A stretch of DNA of 64,000 nt from contig NZ_CP038799.1 of NCBI RefSeq assembly GCF_012223425.1, positions 1,054,001 through 1,118,000 of the forward strand, in the 5' to 3' direction. This DNA is from Mycolicibacterium frederiksbergense. Its GTDB lineage: Bacteria; Actinomycetota; Actinomycetes; Mycobacteriales; Mycobacteriaceae. Made by a program: the position numbers and the translations under genes. Shown piece by piece: positions 19,122 to 27,085 of this stretch. Position 1 is the stretch's first letter; every line of letters starts with the position of its first letter. Below the pieces are notes generated by a model, which was not told the origin of the DNA, made no database searches, and saw nothing but the letters and a program-made list of their open reading frames with translations.

Positions 19122-19667
19122 TTATCCGGTCAGATAGCGCTGCAGGGTCGGCCCGATCCACTCGACCACCTCCTGGCGCGTCATCTCACGCAGCGGCGGG
19201 AAGGCCAGCACATAGCGGCACAGCGCCATCCCGAGCACCTGCGAGGCGGCCAGACTCGCCCGCCGCGGCGCCTGCTGCGGATCGGCGATCGTCTTGGCGA
19301 TGACCGGCGCCAACTGAGCGGCGAAGATGGTGCGCATCCGTTCGGCGACCGCATCATTGGTGACGCCCGCGCGTAGCAGGATGAGTAGCGCTTCGTCGCG
19401 TTCCCAGCGTTCGACGAAATGGTCGGCCAGTGCGATGCCGATCCCCTCGACGGGCACCTGGGACAGGTCGGGCAGTTCGAGATCGAATTCGGCCGCCGCG
19501 GCGAACAGGCCTTCCTTGTTGCCGTAGTACCGCATCACCATCGACGGATCGATGCCGGCGTCGGCCGCAATGGCCCGGATGGTGGCGCGCTCGTAGCCGT
19601 CCGCGGCGAAGCGCTCCCTGGCCGCAGTCAGGATCACCGCCTTGGTCTCGGTCGCCGGCCGTCTCAT
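19122..19667 (-). CDS. TetR repressor of the divergent monooxygenase gene
   Basis: A 181-residue TetR regulator with an N-terminal helix-turn-helix (ATIRAIAADAGI then VMRYYGNKEGLF) and a ligand domain ending near QRYLTG. It is divergent from the flavin monooxygenase gene. The 98-base gap holds three copies of a 19-base operator, so it very probably represses both itself and the monooxygenase and responds to a substrate of the latter. The ligand is unknown. It converges on deoD with one base between stops and no terminator hairpin. Confidence 0.92.
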   Translation of the reverse strand: MRRPATETKAVILTAARERFAADGYERATIRAIAADAGIDPSMVMRYYGNKEGLFAAAAEFDLELPDLSQVPVEGIGIALADHFVERWERDEALLILLRAGVTNDAVAERMRTIFAAQLAPVIAKTIADPQQAPRRASLAASQVLGMALCRYVLAFPPLREMTRQEVVEWIGPTLQRYLTG

Positions 19668-19680
19668 GCCAACGATTGTA

Positions 19681-19755
19681 GGCCAACAAGTGTTGACAAC
19701 ACTCCGAACCCAGATCTACCTTTGTCAACAGACGTTGGCCAACAACTGTTGACAA
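19681..19755. promoter_or_regulatory. Three TetR operator copies in the divergent promoter
   Basis: GGCCAACAAGTGTTGACAA at 19681-19699 and GGCCAACAACTGTTGACAA at 19737-19755 are direct copies differing at one base. A third copy lies on the opposite strand at 19722-19740 (GGCCAACGTCTGTTGACAA). The core CAACA-N2-TGTTG is palindromic. The second and third copies share GGCC and form the palindrome GTTGGCCAAC (19734-19743). They sit between the TetR gene and the monooxygenase. Confidence 0.85.
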
Positions 19756-19765
19756 AGGAGTCGAG

Positions 19766-20911
19766 ATGACGGTGCCCACGACAGATGTGCTGGTGGTCGG
19801 TGCCGGGCCGGTCGGGCTGACCGCCGCGATCGTGCTCACCCAGCACGGACACACGGTGATGGTGGTCGACGCTGCACCAGAGGGCGCCAACACCTCCCGA
19901 GCGGCGGTGGTGCACTCGCACACCCTGGAACTCCTGGAGCCCTACGGCGTCACGCCGGATCTCGTCGCGCGCGGCGTGCATACCCCGACGTTCGCGATCC
20001 GCGACCGGGATGCCCTGCTCATGGCCATTCCGTTCGACACTCTGCCGACGCCGCACCCGTACACGCTGATGATCTCGCAGGCCGATACCGAGGCCCTGCT
20101 GCGCAAGCGCCTGGACAACCTCGGCGGGCGCGTGGTGCGCCCCGCCACCGTGACGGTCGTCGAGCAGAGTTCCGATGCGGTCGTGTCGACCTTCTCGGAC
20201 GGCCGACAAGTCCGGTCCCGCTATCTGATCGGCGCCGACGGCGTGCACAGCACGATCCGGGAGCAGACCGGGATCCCCTTCACGGGCGGCACCTACCCGG
20301 AATCGTTCGCGCTGGCCGACGTGCGCCTGTCCGGCGGTGTGCCCGCTGACGAGGTGATTCTCTACTTCTCCCCGGCCGGACTCGTGGTGCTCGCTCCACT
20401 GCCCGATGACCTCTACCGCATCGTGGCCACCGTCGACGACGCCCCGGCGGTACCCGATATCGCGTTCGTGCAGCGGCTACTCGATGAGCGCGGCCCGCAA
20501 TCCCGGCCCGTCGTCGTCGAAGAGGTGCTGTGGGGCTCACGGTTCCGGGTACACCACCGCATCGCCGACACGCTGCGCAGTGACCGGGTTTTGCTGGCCG
20601 GCGACGCCGCGCATGTCCATTCACCTGCAGGCGGGCAGGGCATGAACCTGGGCATCGAGGACGCCGTCGCCGCCGGCGAATGCCTGTCCCGAGTGCTGCG
20701 CGGCGAATCGGCAGCACTGCTCGACACCTACGCCGCACAACGCCGTCGGGTCGCCGCTCGCGTGGTGACACTGGCCGACCGGCTCACCGGAATGGCGACG
20801 CTGTCCGCACGCAGGCGTCCCGTCCGCAACACCGCCTTGCGGGTCGCCGGGAAGCTACCGGCGGTACGTCGCCGCCTGGCTTACCGACTGTCCGGCCTTG
20901 ACCGCCGATGA
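19766..20911 (+). CDS. FAD-dependent aromatic monooxygenase
   Basis: A 381-residue class A flavoprotein monooxygenase/hydroxylase. It has the FAD motif VVGAGPVGLTAAIVL (GxGxxG), the second motif YLIGADGVHSTIRE (DG motif) and the third VLLAGDAAHVHSPAGGQGMNLGI (GD motif). Such enzymes hydroxylate aromatic or polycyclic compounds with NAD(P)H and O2, in catabolism, antibiotic inactivation or biosynthesis; the substrate is not readable. AAAGGAG lies 6 bases before the ATG. It is under the divergent TetR regulator and is followed by a coupled unknown gene. Confidence 0.92.
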   Translation: MTVPTTDVLVVGAGPVGLTAAIVLTQHGHTVMVVDAAPEGANTSRAAVVHSHTLELLEPYGVTPDLVARGVHTPTFAIRDRDALLMAIPFDTLPTPHPYTLMISQADTEALLRKRLDNLGGRVVRPATVTVVEQSSDAVVSTFSDGRQVRSRYLIGADGVHSTIREQTGIPFTGGTYPESFALADVRLSGGVPADEVILYFSPAGLVVLAPLPDDLYRIVATVDDAPAVPDIAFVQRLLDERGPQSRPVVVEEVLWGSRFRVHHRIADTLRSDRVLLAGDAAHVHSPAGGQGMNLGIEDAVAAGECLSRVLRGESAALLDTYAAQRRRVAARVVTLADRLTGMATLSARRRPVRNTALRVAGKLPAVRRRLAYRLSGLDRR

Positions 20912-20925
20912 ACAAGGAGAAACCC

Positions 20926-21687
20926 ATGAAGATCGTAAACGGCCAGTTGGCAGAACCCGTCACGCTCACCGAACCCAGCGCCGGCGGATTTCTGGTCATC
21001 GCCGCCGAAATCGGCCGCTGGGCAGGCCCTTTCGCACTGCCGAGCCGATCGCGCGAACGTATGCTCGCCCGGGCGGCGGGCCTGTGCGCAACACTGGCCG
21101 ACCGCGGTGACGTGCTCGAGGCCGTCGTGTTCCGTGGCGCACTGCGCCCGCCAGGCGAGGGTGCCGACATCCTGGCCGAGGCCGGCGCGCGGCCCGCCCG
21201 CTACGACGTGGTGGCACTGATCCTCACCCGCGGCGTGGATGACCTGGACGCGGTCCGCGACGATGTCGCCTATCGCGCGCTGAGCGCCGAAGTATCGGGT
21301 GCCACGGAGCATTCATATCGGGTGGCCGCCGGCAATCCCGCACGCATCGCCGATGTCGATCATCGCAGCGACCACTGGTTTCTGTTCAACTACTTCCACT
21401 GCGATGACGCCGAGAAGGTCTACGCCGTCTGGCGGTACACGGCCGGATGGTTCCAGCGGCGCACTGCCCTGCCGAACTCGACGCTGCTGCGGCCACTGCC
21501 GGGCCAGGACGGTGATGTCGGCATCGTCAATCACGCGAGCTGGCCGACGCTGCGGTCGTTCCTACCGGCACTGCTGCTGCGCCCAACTTTCCGGAGCTTC
21601 GTGCTGGCCAACTTCAAGGCCAATGGCGTTGCCGCACAGCCGATCATCTACCGGCGAGTGCGCCGCGAGGCCGGAAGCGGTCACTGA
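20926..21687 (+). CDS. Unknown protein coupled to the flavin monooxygenase
   Basis: A 253-residue soluble protein that I do not recognise. It has no signal peptide or membrane segment. Aromatic-rich stretches in the middle (DHWFLFNYFHCDDAEKVYAV, then WRYTAGWF) may build a hydrophobic pocket. The ATG at 20926 is preferred because AAGGAG lies 6 bases upstream; an ATG at 20908 overlapping the monooxygenase stop is possible. The tight linkage suggests it handles the same substrate or product (inference). Its end overlaps the convergent permease by 44 bases. Confidence 0.8.
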   Translation: MKIVNGQLAEPVTLTEPSAGGFLVIAAEIGRWAGPFALPSRSRERMLARAAGLCATLADRGDVLEAVVFRGALRPPGEGADILAEAGARPARYDVVALILTRGVDDLDAVRDDVAYRALSAEVSGATEHSYRVAAGNPARIADVDHRSDHWFLFNYFHCDDAEKVYAVWRYTAGWFQRRTALPNSTLLRPLPGQDGDVGIVNHASWPTLRSFLPALLLRPTFRSFVLANFKANGVAAQPIIYRRVRREAGSGH

Positions 21688-22741
21688 CCCGCACGATGGC
21701 CTTGGCCAGCAAAGGTGCGGCGAACAACATCAGCAGTATGCGTACCACCTGCGCAGCGATGACGAAGGTGACGTTGGACCCGGTCTCGACGGCGGTGGCC
21801 AGGACCGCATACACCCCACCCGGGCTGGTGGCCAGGTACCCCTCAAGCGGGGTCAACCCGGCGAAGCGGGCAAGCAGCACACCGAGACCGGCGGTGGCGA
21901 CGGTCAGCACCACGATCAGCGCAAGCGCCGCCGGAAGCATGCGACCGACCGCACGCAGCGAATCACGGGTGAACGCCACGCCGGCCTGCCATCCGATCAC
22001 CAGGTAGCCGACCTGAACCAGCACGGCGGGCACGGTCAAGTCGAAGGGCACCGGACTCAGTTGCAGCACCACCGTCAGCGCCAGCGGTCCGAGCAGTCCG
22101 GCGCCGGGCAACCGGACCAATTTGCCGGTCGTGGCTCCCACCAACACCAGACCGACGAGTGCCAGGACACTGAGATACCAAGGCACCGAGGTAGTTTGGC
22201 TCACCAGCGCGGCGTGATGTGTCCGCTCGGCGCGATAGATCAGCGTGACGGCGATCGGCATGGAGGCCGTCACCAGCGCCACCCGCAGATACTGCACGAC
22301 GGCCACCACGCGGTCGTCGGCACCGAGTTCGCGGGCGATGGCCACCAGCCCGGAGGCCCCGCCGGCGACCATGGCCAACGATCCGGTCAACGGGCTGACG
22401 TCGCGGCGCAGACCCAGCAGCGCGCCGGACACCACGCTGATGAACAGGGTCGCCACGGCCACGCCGAGCACGATCAGCCAGTGCGGCCCCAGTGCGCCCA
22501 CGGCGTCACGCGACACCATGGTGCCGATGTAGACACCGAGCACCCCTTGCGCACCGATGCCCACCTTGCGCGGCACCGCTGCGGGCGCCAGATTCGCCAG
22601 TGCGAGGACAATGCCGACCACGAGTGCGGCGAACAGGCCCGCCGAGGGCACGCCGAGCGCGGTGAGCGGAATCGTGGCCGCGACACTGACCGCCGCCAGC
22701 AGTACCCACTTGGCCATCGCGCGCCACTTCCCCATCGACAC
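21644..22741 (-). CDS. AbrB-family membrane permease
   Basis: A roughly 365-residue integral membrane protein with about 10 hydrophobic segments in two similar halves, each with the AbrB-type pattern (GALLGLRRDVSPLTGSLAMV with GGASGLVAIARELGADDR in the first, TPLEGYLATSPGGVYAVL in the second). The family (PF05145, once called ammonia monooxygenase) is a putative transporter with poorly known substrates. The GTG at 22741 is chosen because GAGGAGG lies 5 bases upstream; ATG at 22735 is equally possible. It is divergent from a MarR gene that may control it. Confidence 0.88.
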   Translation of the reverse strand: MSMGKWRAMAKWVLLAAVSVAATIPLTALGVPSAGLFAALVVGIVLALANLAPAAVPRKVGIGAQGVLGVYIGTMVSRDAVGALGPHWLIVLGVAVATLFISVVSGALLGLRRDVSPLTGSLAMVAGGASGLVAIARELGADDRVVAVVQYLRVALVTASMPIAVTLIYRAERTHHAALVSQTTSVPWYLSVLALVGLVLVGATTGKLVRLPGAGLLGPLALTVVLQLSPVPFDLTVPAVLVQVGYLVIGWQAGVAFTRDSLRAVGRMLPAALALIVVLTVATAGLGVLLARFAGLTPLEGYLATSPGGVYAVLATAVETGSNVTFVIAAQVVRILLMLFAAPLLAKAIVRVSDRFRPRGALAGR

Positions 22742-22830
22742 GACCCCCTCCTCAATAGCAAGTATGCCCTTGTCTTTATCGAGCGACAAACTGTGGTCTT
22801 TCTGAATATTAGTAAGGTATAACTTGGTAT

Positions 22831-23280
22831 ATGGCACTGCCTGACACCTCGACAGCGACCGAACTGCGGGAATCGGTGATGGCGGTCGCCCGCCAACTGC
22901 GGCGTCATCGACCCGATCACGGCCTGACCTTGAGCCAGATGCAGGTACTGGCCGAAGTGACCCGCACCGGCGCCGCCACCCCTGCCGAACTGGCCGCCCG
23001 GATGCAGGTCCGCGTGCAGTCCCTGACCGACAGCATCAACGGGCTCGCCGCGGCCGGACTGGTGTCCCGCCGCGCCGACGACGGCGATCGGCGACGCCAA
23101 CTCGTCGAACTCACCGGCGAAGGCAGCGCCCTGCTGGCCGCCGACCGTGCCGAACGCGACGCGTGGCTGGATACCGCCATGCGGGAGAGCCTCACCGAAC
23201 TCGAGTTCGGGCTGCTGCTGCTGGTGGCCCCGGTGTTGCGCAAGCTGGCCGACGCCGAGACAGGCACAATCGGGACATGA
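22831..23280 (+). CDS. MarR-family regulator
   Basis: A 149-residue MarR-type winged-helix regulator. The recognition region spans ATPAELAARMQVRVQSLTDS, and the wing is VSRRADDGDRRRQLVELT, with DxRR typical of the family. It is divergent from the AbrB permease, so it likely controls it. The leader is unusually AT-rich (22790-22830) and carries a 10-base-spaced direct repeat of (A/T)(A/T)GGTATA. Its stop overlaps the pmmB start by 4 bases (ATGA), so this accessory regulator is translationally coupled to a core sugar-phosphate gene. Confidence 0.9.
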   Translation: MALPDTSTATELRESVMAVARQLRRHRPDHGLTLSQMQVLAEVTRTGAATPAELAARMQVRVQSLTDSINGLAAAGLVSRRADDGDRRRQLVELTGEGSALLAADRAERDAWLDTAMRESLTELEFGLLLLVAPVLRKLADAETGTIGT

Positions 23281-24866
23281 CCTCGGCACAGGACTGGATC
23301 ACGCACGACCCCGACCCGGTCACCGCCGCGGAACTGGCGTCCTGCGATGCCGATGAGATCGCTCGGCGGTTCGCGCACCCGCTGACGTTCGGCACCGCCG
23401 GCTTGCGGGGGCCGCTGCGCGGCGGTCCGGACGGTATGAACGTGGCCGTCGTCATGCGCACCACCTGGGCGTTGGCCCAGGTCCTCAAGGACAGATGCCT
23501 GGGCGGCTCGCCGGTGGTCGTCGGCCGCGACACCCGGCACGGTTCCGAGGATTTTGCCAGGTCTGCAGCGGAAGTCCTTGCTGCCGAAGGGTTTACCGTC
23601 ATCTATCTCTACACCCCGGCGCCGACGCCGGTGCTGGCGTTCGCCGTGCGGCATCTCGGCGCGGCGGCCGGTGTGCAGATCACCGCATCGCACAATCCAC
23701 CGGCCGACAACGGCTACAAGGTCTTCGTCGATGGCGGCCTGCAGCTCATCTCCCCCACCGACCGGGAGATCGAAGCGGCGATCACCCGCGCCCCGCATGC
23801 CGACGAAATCGCGCGCACCCCGGTGGAACCGGCCGGTGCCGACCTCGTCGCGGCCTACCTGGAACGCGTCGCGACCGTGCGCCGCACGGCCGGCGACGTC
23901 CGGGTGGCACTCACCCCGATGCACGGGGTTGGTGGTGAGTTCGCGCTGGATGCACTGGCATTGGCGGGAATCGGCGATGTGCACGTCGTCGATGCGCAGT
24001 TCGCCCCCGACCCGGATTTCCCCACCGTCGCCTTCCCCAACCCCGAGGAGCCCGGCGCCACCGACCTGCTGCTGACGCTGGCCGCCGAGGTGGGCGCCGA
24101 GGTCGCGATCGCGTTGGATCCCGACGCGGATCGCTGCGCGGTCGGCGTACCCGACGGGCAAACGCACGGCTGGCGCATGCTGACCGGTGACGAAACAGGT
24201 TGGCTGCTCGGCGATTACCTGTTGTCACTGCTGACCGATCCGTCGGCGGCGTTGGTGGCGAATACGGTGGTGTCCTCCCGGATGCTGGCCGCCATCGCGG
24301 CGGGATACGGGGCCCAGCACGCCGAAACCCTCACCGGGTTCAAGTGGCTGGCCCGCGCCACCGCGCCCGGTGCCGCACTGATCTACGCCTACGAGGAGGC
24401 GATCGGGCACTGCGTCGACCCGGATGCCGTGCGCGACAAGGACGGCATCAGCGCTGCCGTGCTGATCTGCGATCTGGTGACGTCACTACGGTCACAGGGG
24501 CGCACGCTGATCGACGCCTTGGACGACCTGGCCCGGCGGCACGGCGTGCACCTCACATCGGCGGTATCGCGCCGGGTGCAGGATGCGGGTGTGGCGATGG
24601 CGGCGCTGCGCGCCGACCCCCCTGCCTGTCTTGCCGGTATCCCGGTGCACCTGGATGACCTGGGGCAGCGCCGCGGCCTGCAACGCACCGATGCGCTGGT
24701 GTTCACCGGCGACGGGATCCGGGTGGTGGTGCGACCGTCGGGCACCGAGCCGAAACTGAAGTCGTATATCGAGGTGCGCCGCGCGCCGACCGACGACCTG
24801 GTCACCGCACGCGCACGGGCCGAGCAGCTGCGCACCGAACTGGTGGCCGCCGTCTCGATGTGGTGA
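23277..24866 (+). CDS. pmmB: Phosphomannomutase/phosphoglucomutase PmmB
   Basis: A 529-residue alpha-D-phosphohexomutase, homologue of Rv3308. Active-site segments: ITASHNPPADNGYK with the phosphoserine, the metal loop ALDPDADRCAVGV, the sugar-specificity region YAYEEAIGH, and the C-terminal phosphate loop RPSGTEPKLK. It interconverts hexose-1- and hexose-6-phosphates, or pentose phosphates; the salvage genes around it also make a phosphopentomutase role plausible. The ATG at 23277 overlaps the MarR stop. An upstream in-frame extension exists but would run inside the MarR gene. Confidence 0.94.
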   Translation: MTSAQDWITHDPDPVTAAELASCDADEIARRFAHPLTFGTAGLRGPLRGGPDGMNVAVVMRTTWALAQVLKDRCLGGSPVVVGRDTRHGSEDFARSAAEVLAAEGFTVIYLYTPAPTPVLAFAVRHLGAAAGVQITASHNPPADNGYKVFVDGGLQLISPTDREIEAAITRAPHADEIARTPVEPAGADLVAAYLERVATVRRTAGDVRVALTPMHGVGGEFALDALALAGIGDVHVVDAQFAPDPDFPTVAFPNPEEPGATDLLLTLAAEVGAEVAIALDPDADRCAVGVPDGQTHGWRMLTGDETGWLLGDYLLSLLTDPSAALVANTVVSSRMLAAIAAGYGAQHAETLTGFKWLARATAPGAALIYAYEEAIGHCVDPDAVRDKDGISAAVLICDLVTSLRSQGRTLIDALDDLARRHGVHLTSAVSRRVQDAGVAMAALRADPPACLAGIPVHLDDLGQRRGLQRTDALVFTGDGIRVVVRPSGTEPKLKSYIEVRRAPTDDLVTARARAEQLRTELVAAVSMW

Positions 24867-24869
24867 GCC

Positions 24870-25493
24870 TCAGCGGGGCCCGAACTGGCGGTCCCCGGCA
24901 TCCCCGAGACCCGGCACGATGTAGGCGATCTCGTTGAGTCCGTCGTCGATGGTCGCGGTCACCAGCCTGATCCCGGGAGCCGCCTTCTCCAGCGCGGCGA
25001 TGCCTTCGGGCGCGCACACCACGCACACCGCGGTGATGTCGACGGCGCCGCGCTCACGCAGCAGATCGACGGTATGAACCATGGACCCGCCCGTGGCCAG
25101 CATGGGATCGAGGACGAAAACCGTACGTGCACTGAGATCATCGGGCAGTGACGCGAGATACGGCGTGGGTTGATGTGTCTCTTCGTTGCGCGCCATCCCG
25201 ACAAAACCGACCTGCGCCTCGGGGATCAGCGCATGCGCCTGGTCCACCATGCCGAGGCCGGCCCGCAACACCGGCACCAGCAGCGGCGGATTGGCCAGCC
25301 GCGCGCCCGTGGTCTCGGTGAGTGGGGTGCGCACCTGCACCGGTTCGGTCGCGGCATCGCGGGTCGCCTCATAGATCAGCATCAGCGTCAGGTCACGTAG
25401 TGCCGCACGGAAGCCCGCGTTGTCGGTGCGCTCGTCACGCAGCGTGGTGAGCCGGGCGGCGGCGAGCGGGTGGTCAACGACGCGACAATCCAT
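24870..25493 (-). CDS. upp: Uracil phosphoribosyltransferase
   Basis: A 207-residue UPRTase converting uracil plus PRPP to UMP in pyrimidine salvage. The PRPP loop is [11 protein letters not shown], the flexible segment is [11 protein letters not shown], and the uracil-binding end is [15 protein letters not shown]. The ATG at 25493 (MDCRVV) gives the family length; the frame stays open far upstream but encodes only an alanine/arginine-rich antisense of the neighbouring genes. It converges on pmmB with 3 bases between stops, as Rv3308-Rv3309c. Confidence 0.96.
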   Translation of the reverse strand: MDCRVVDHPLAAARLTTLRDERTDNAGFRAALRDLTLMLIYEATRDAATEPVQVRTPLTETTGARLANPPLLVPVLRAGLGMVDQAHALIPEAQVGFVGMARNEETHQPTPYLASLPDDLSARTVFVLDPMLATGGSMVHTVDLLRERGAVDITAVCVVCAPEGIAALEKAAPGIRLVTATIDDGLNEIAYIVPGLGDAGDRQFGPR

Positions 25494-25603
25494 GTGCCGA
25501 AGGGTAGCCGGACGACGATCGAGCGGCGCGGGATGAGCTGCCTCGAGCAGGCCGGCCGCAATATTCATGGGAACCGAACGGCCCCGGCGCGCGTCATAAC
25601 CAC

Positions 25604-25894
25604 ATGTTCGCTGATACCGCGGCCATCCGAGCCGCCGGCGCCGGCCTGCACCGCACGGTCGCCGAGTTCGAGGCCATCGCCGCCGCGCTGCCCGCCGCCG
25701 CCGACCCGTGCGCTGAGGCTCTCGGTCCGGTCGGCGCGGATTTTCTCGCCGCGCTGTCATCTGCGTTGAGCGAGGCGGCGCGGGAGCTGGCCCGGCTGAG
25801 CGCGGACCTTGCCGGGGCGGCGGACACCGCCGCCCAGACCGCCGCGTCCTACGTCGACACCGAACGGCGGTCGGTCGTCGTGCTCGGCGGGTGA
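25604..25894 (+). CDS. EspC-like small helical protein, candidate type VII substrate
   Basis: A 96-residue, alanine-rich, all-helical protein without signal peptide. Its size, the heptad-like Ala/Leu pattern and the C-terminal YVDTE (Y83, E87), which fits the YxxxD/E type VII secretion signal after a helix, resemble the EspC/DUF2580 family. It has no WxG turn of its own. Its stop overlaps the GTG of the next gene (GTGA), whose product begins with a WxG-containing helical domain, so the two may form the usual helical heterodimer. sapM occupies this position in M. tuberculosis. The assignment rests on pattern only. Confidence 0.7.
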   Translation: MFADTAAIRAAGAGLHRTVAEFEAIAAALPAAADPCAEALGPVGADFLAALSSALSEAARELARLSADLAGAADTAAQTAASYVDTERRSVVVLGG

Positions 25895-26976
25895 CGATGC
25901 CGGGCGCCGTCACTGCCGCGCTCAGCGCGCCGCTGCACCGGCTGCTCGCGTTGGTCGGCACCGGGCACGCCGCCCCGGCGTCGGCCGCGTTGGCCGCTGC
26001 ACAGCAGCGCCTCGACGAGGAATCGGCCGCCCTCGGTCGCACCGCCAGGCACCTGCTGGGGTCGTGGACCGGCGCAGGGGCGGCATCGGCCGAAGACCGC
26101 CTGGAACGCGGCGTCGCAAGCACGCACACGTTCGCCGCCCGCCTCGGTGCATTCGGCGCGGATGTTCGCGCCGCCGCGGATGCGGTGGCCCGGGTGCGCG
26201 CCGAGTTGGAGCGCCTCATCACCGACTTCGAGGCCCGGGCAGCCGCGCTGGAAGCGGAGCTGGACACACCGGGCGCGGCCGAGCAGCTCGCCGGGGAAGC
26301 GCGTCGCGCCCTGGCGGCGGCCGAAGAGCTGCTCGACCGCCTGCGGGCCGAGCTCTCGGGTGGCGCACAGTCCGTCACTGCGGCGTCGCCGCAGGCCGCT
26401 CCGCCCGTTCCGGCGGGCACGTCGGCGGGACTGTCGACCGCGGGCGGCGGCGGGTTCTCCCCGGCGAGCGGCCTCGGCCCCGGGTTCTCACCTGGCCTGA
26501 CGCCCGGGATCGATGCCGCGCCCACCGAGGCGATACTGGCGGCCCATCGCGGCGACCTGCCCGAGGCCGCACAGTTCGGCGCCGGCGAGGCGGTCACGCT
26601 GCCGGACGGCAGCACCGCAATGGCACCCAACGCCGTGGCAGCCGGCGCCGTACGGCATGCGCTCACCCAGCTCGGTGTGCCCTATCAGTGGGGCGGCACC
26701 GCCGCCGGTGTGGGACTGGACTGCAGCGGGCTGACCCAGTGGGCCTACCGTGAGGCCGGGCTGAACATCCCGCGGCTGGCACAGGAACAGGACATCGGCG
26801 CGGCCGTCGACAGTGGCTCCCTGCGACCCGGCGACCTGGCGGTATGGGACGGCCACGTCGCGATGATCGTCGGGAACGGCACCATGATCGAGGCCGGCGA
26901 CCCCGTGCAGCTGTCCCCCATCCGAACGGCCAACGCCGGGCAGGGGTTCCAGGGTTTCTGGCGACCCACCGCGTGA
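25891..26976 (+). CDS. NlpC/P60 peptidoglycan hydrolase with WXG-like N-terminal domain
   Basis: A 361-residue protein in three parts: an N-terminal helical domain (about 1-165) with WTG at residues 59-61 in a [10 protein letters not shown] turn like WXG100 proteins, a Gly/Pro/Ala linker (about 165-215), and a C-terminal NlpC/P60 domain with Cys278 (DCSG), His322 (GHVAM) and a polar residue near 334 (IEAG). Such domains cut peptide stems of peptidoglycan. There is no Sec signal, so secretion through a type VII system with the coupled EspC-like partner is the likely route (inference). GTG 25891 or ATG 25897 may start it. Confidence 0.87.
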   Translation: MTMPGAVTAALSAPLHRLLALVGTGHAAPASAALAAAQQRLDEESAALGRTARHLLGSWTGAGAASAEDRLERGVASTHTFAARLGAFGADVRAAADAVARVRAELERLITDFEARAAALEAELDTPGAAEQLAGEARRALAAAEELLDRLRAELSGGAQSVTAASPQAAPPVPAGTSAGLSTAGGGGFSPASGLGPGFSPGLTPGIDAAPTEAILAAHRGDLPEAAQFGAGEAVTLPDGSTAMAPNAVAAGAVRHALTQLGVPYQWGGTAAGVGLDCSGLTQWAYREAGLNIPRLAQEQDIGAAVDSGSLRPGDLAVWDGHVAMIVGNGTMIEAGDPVQLSPIRTANAGQGFQGFWRPTA

Positions 26977-27085
26977 CCGTCGGCGCGCCGCGGTGTGGCT
27001 CAAGCCGGCAGATGAACCGGACGACTCGACCGTTTGGGTGGATGACCCTCCGAAGACCCCAGGTGACATCGCTACGCTGTGCGCC

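Noticed and set aside
24870..26666. An upp reading frame extending more than 1 kb upstream of 25493
   Set aside because: The extension is low-complexity and antisense to the EspC-like and NlpC/P60 genes; upp is complete from 25493.
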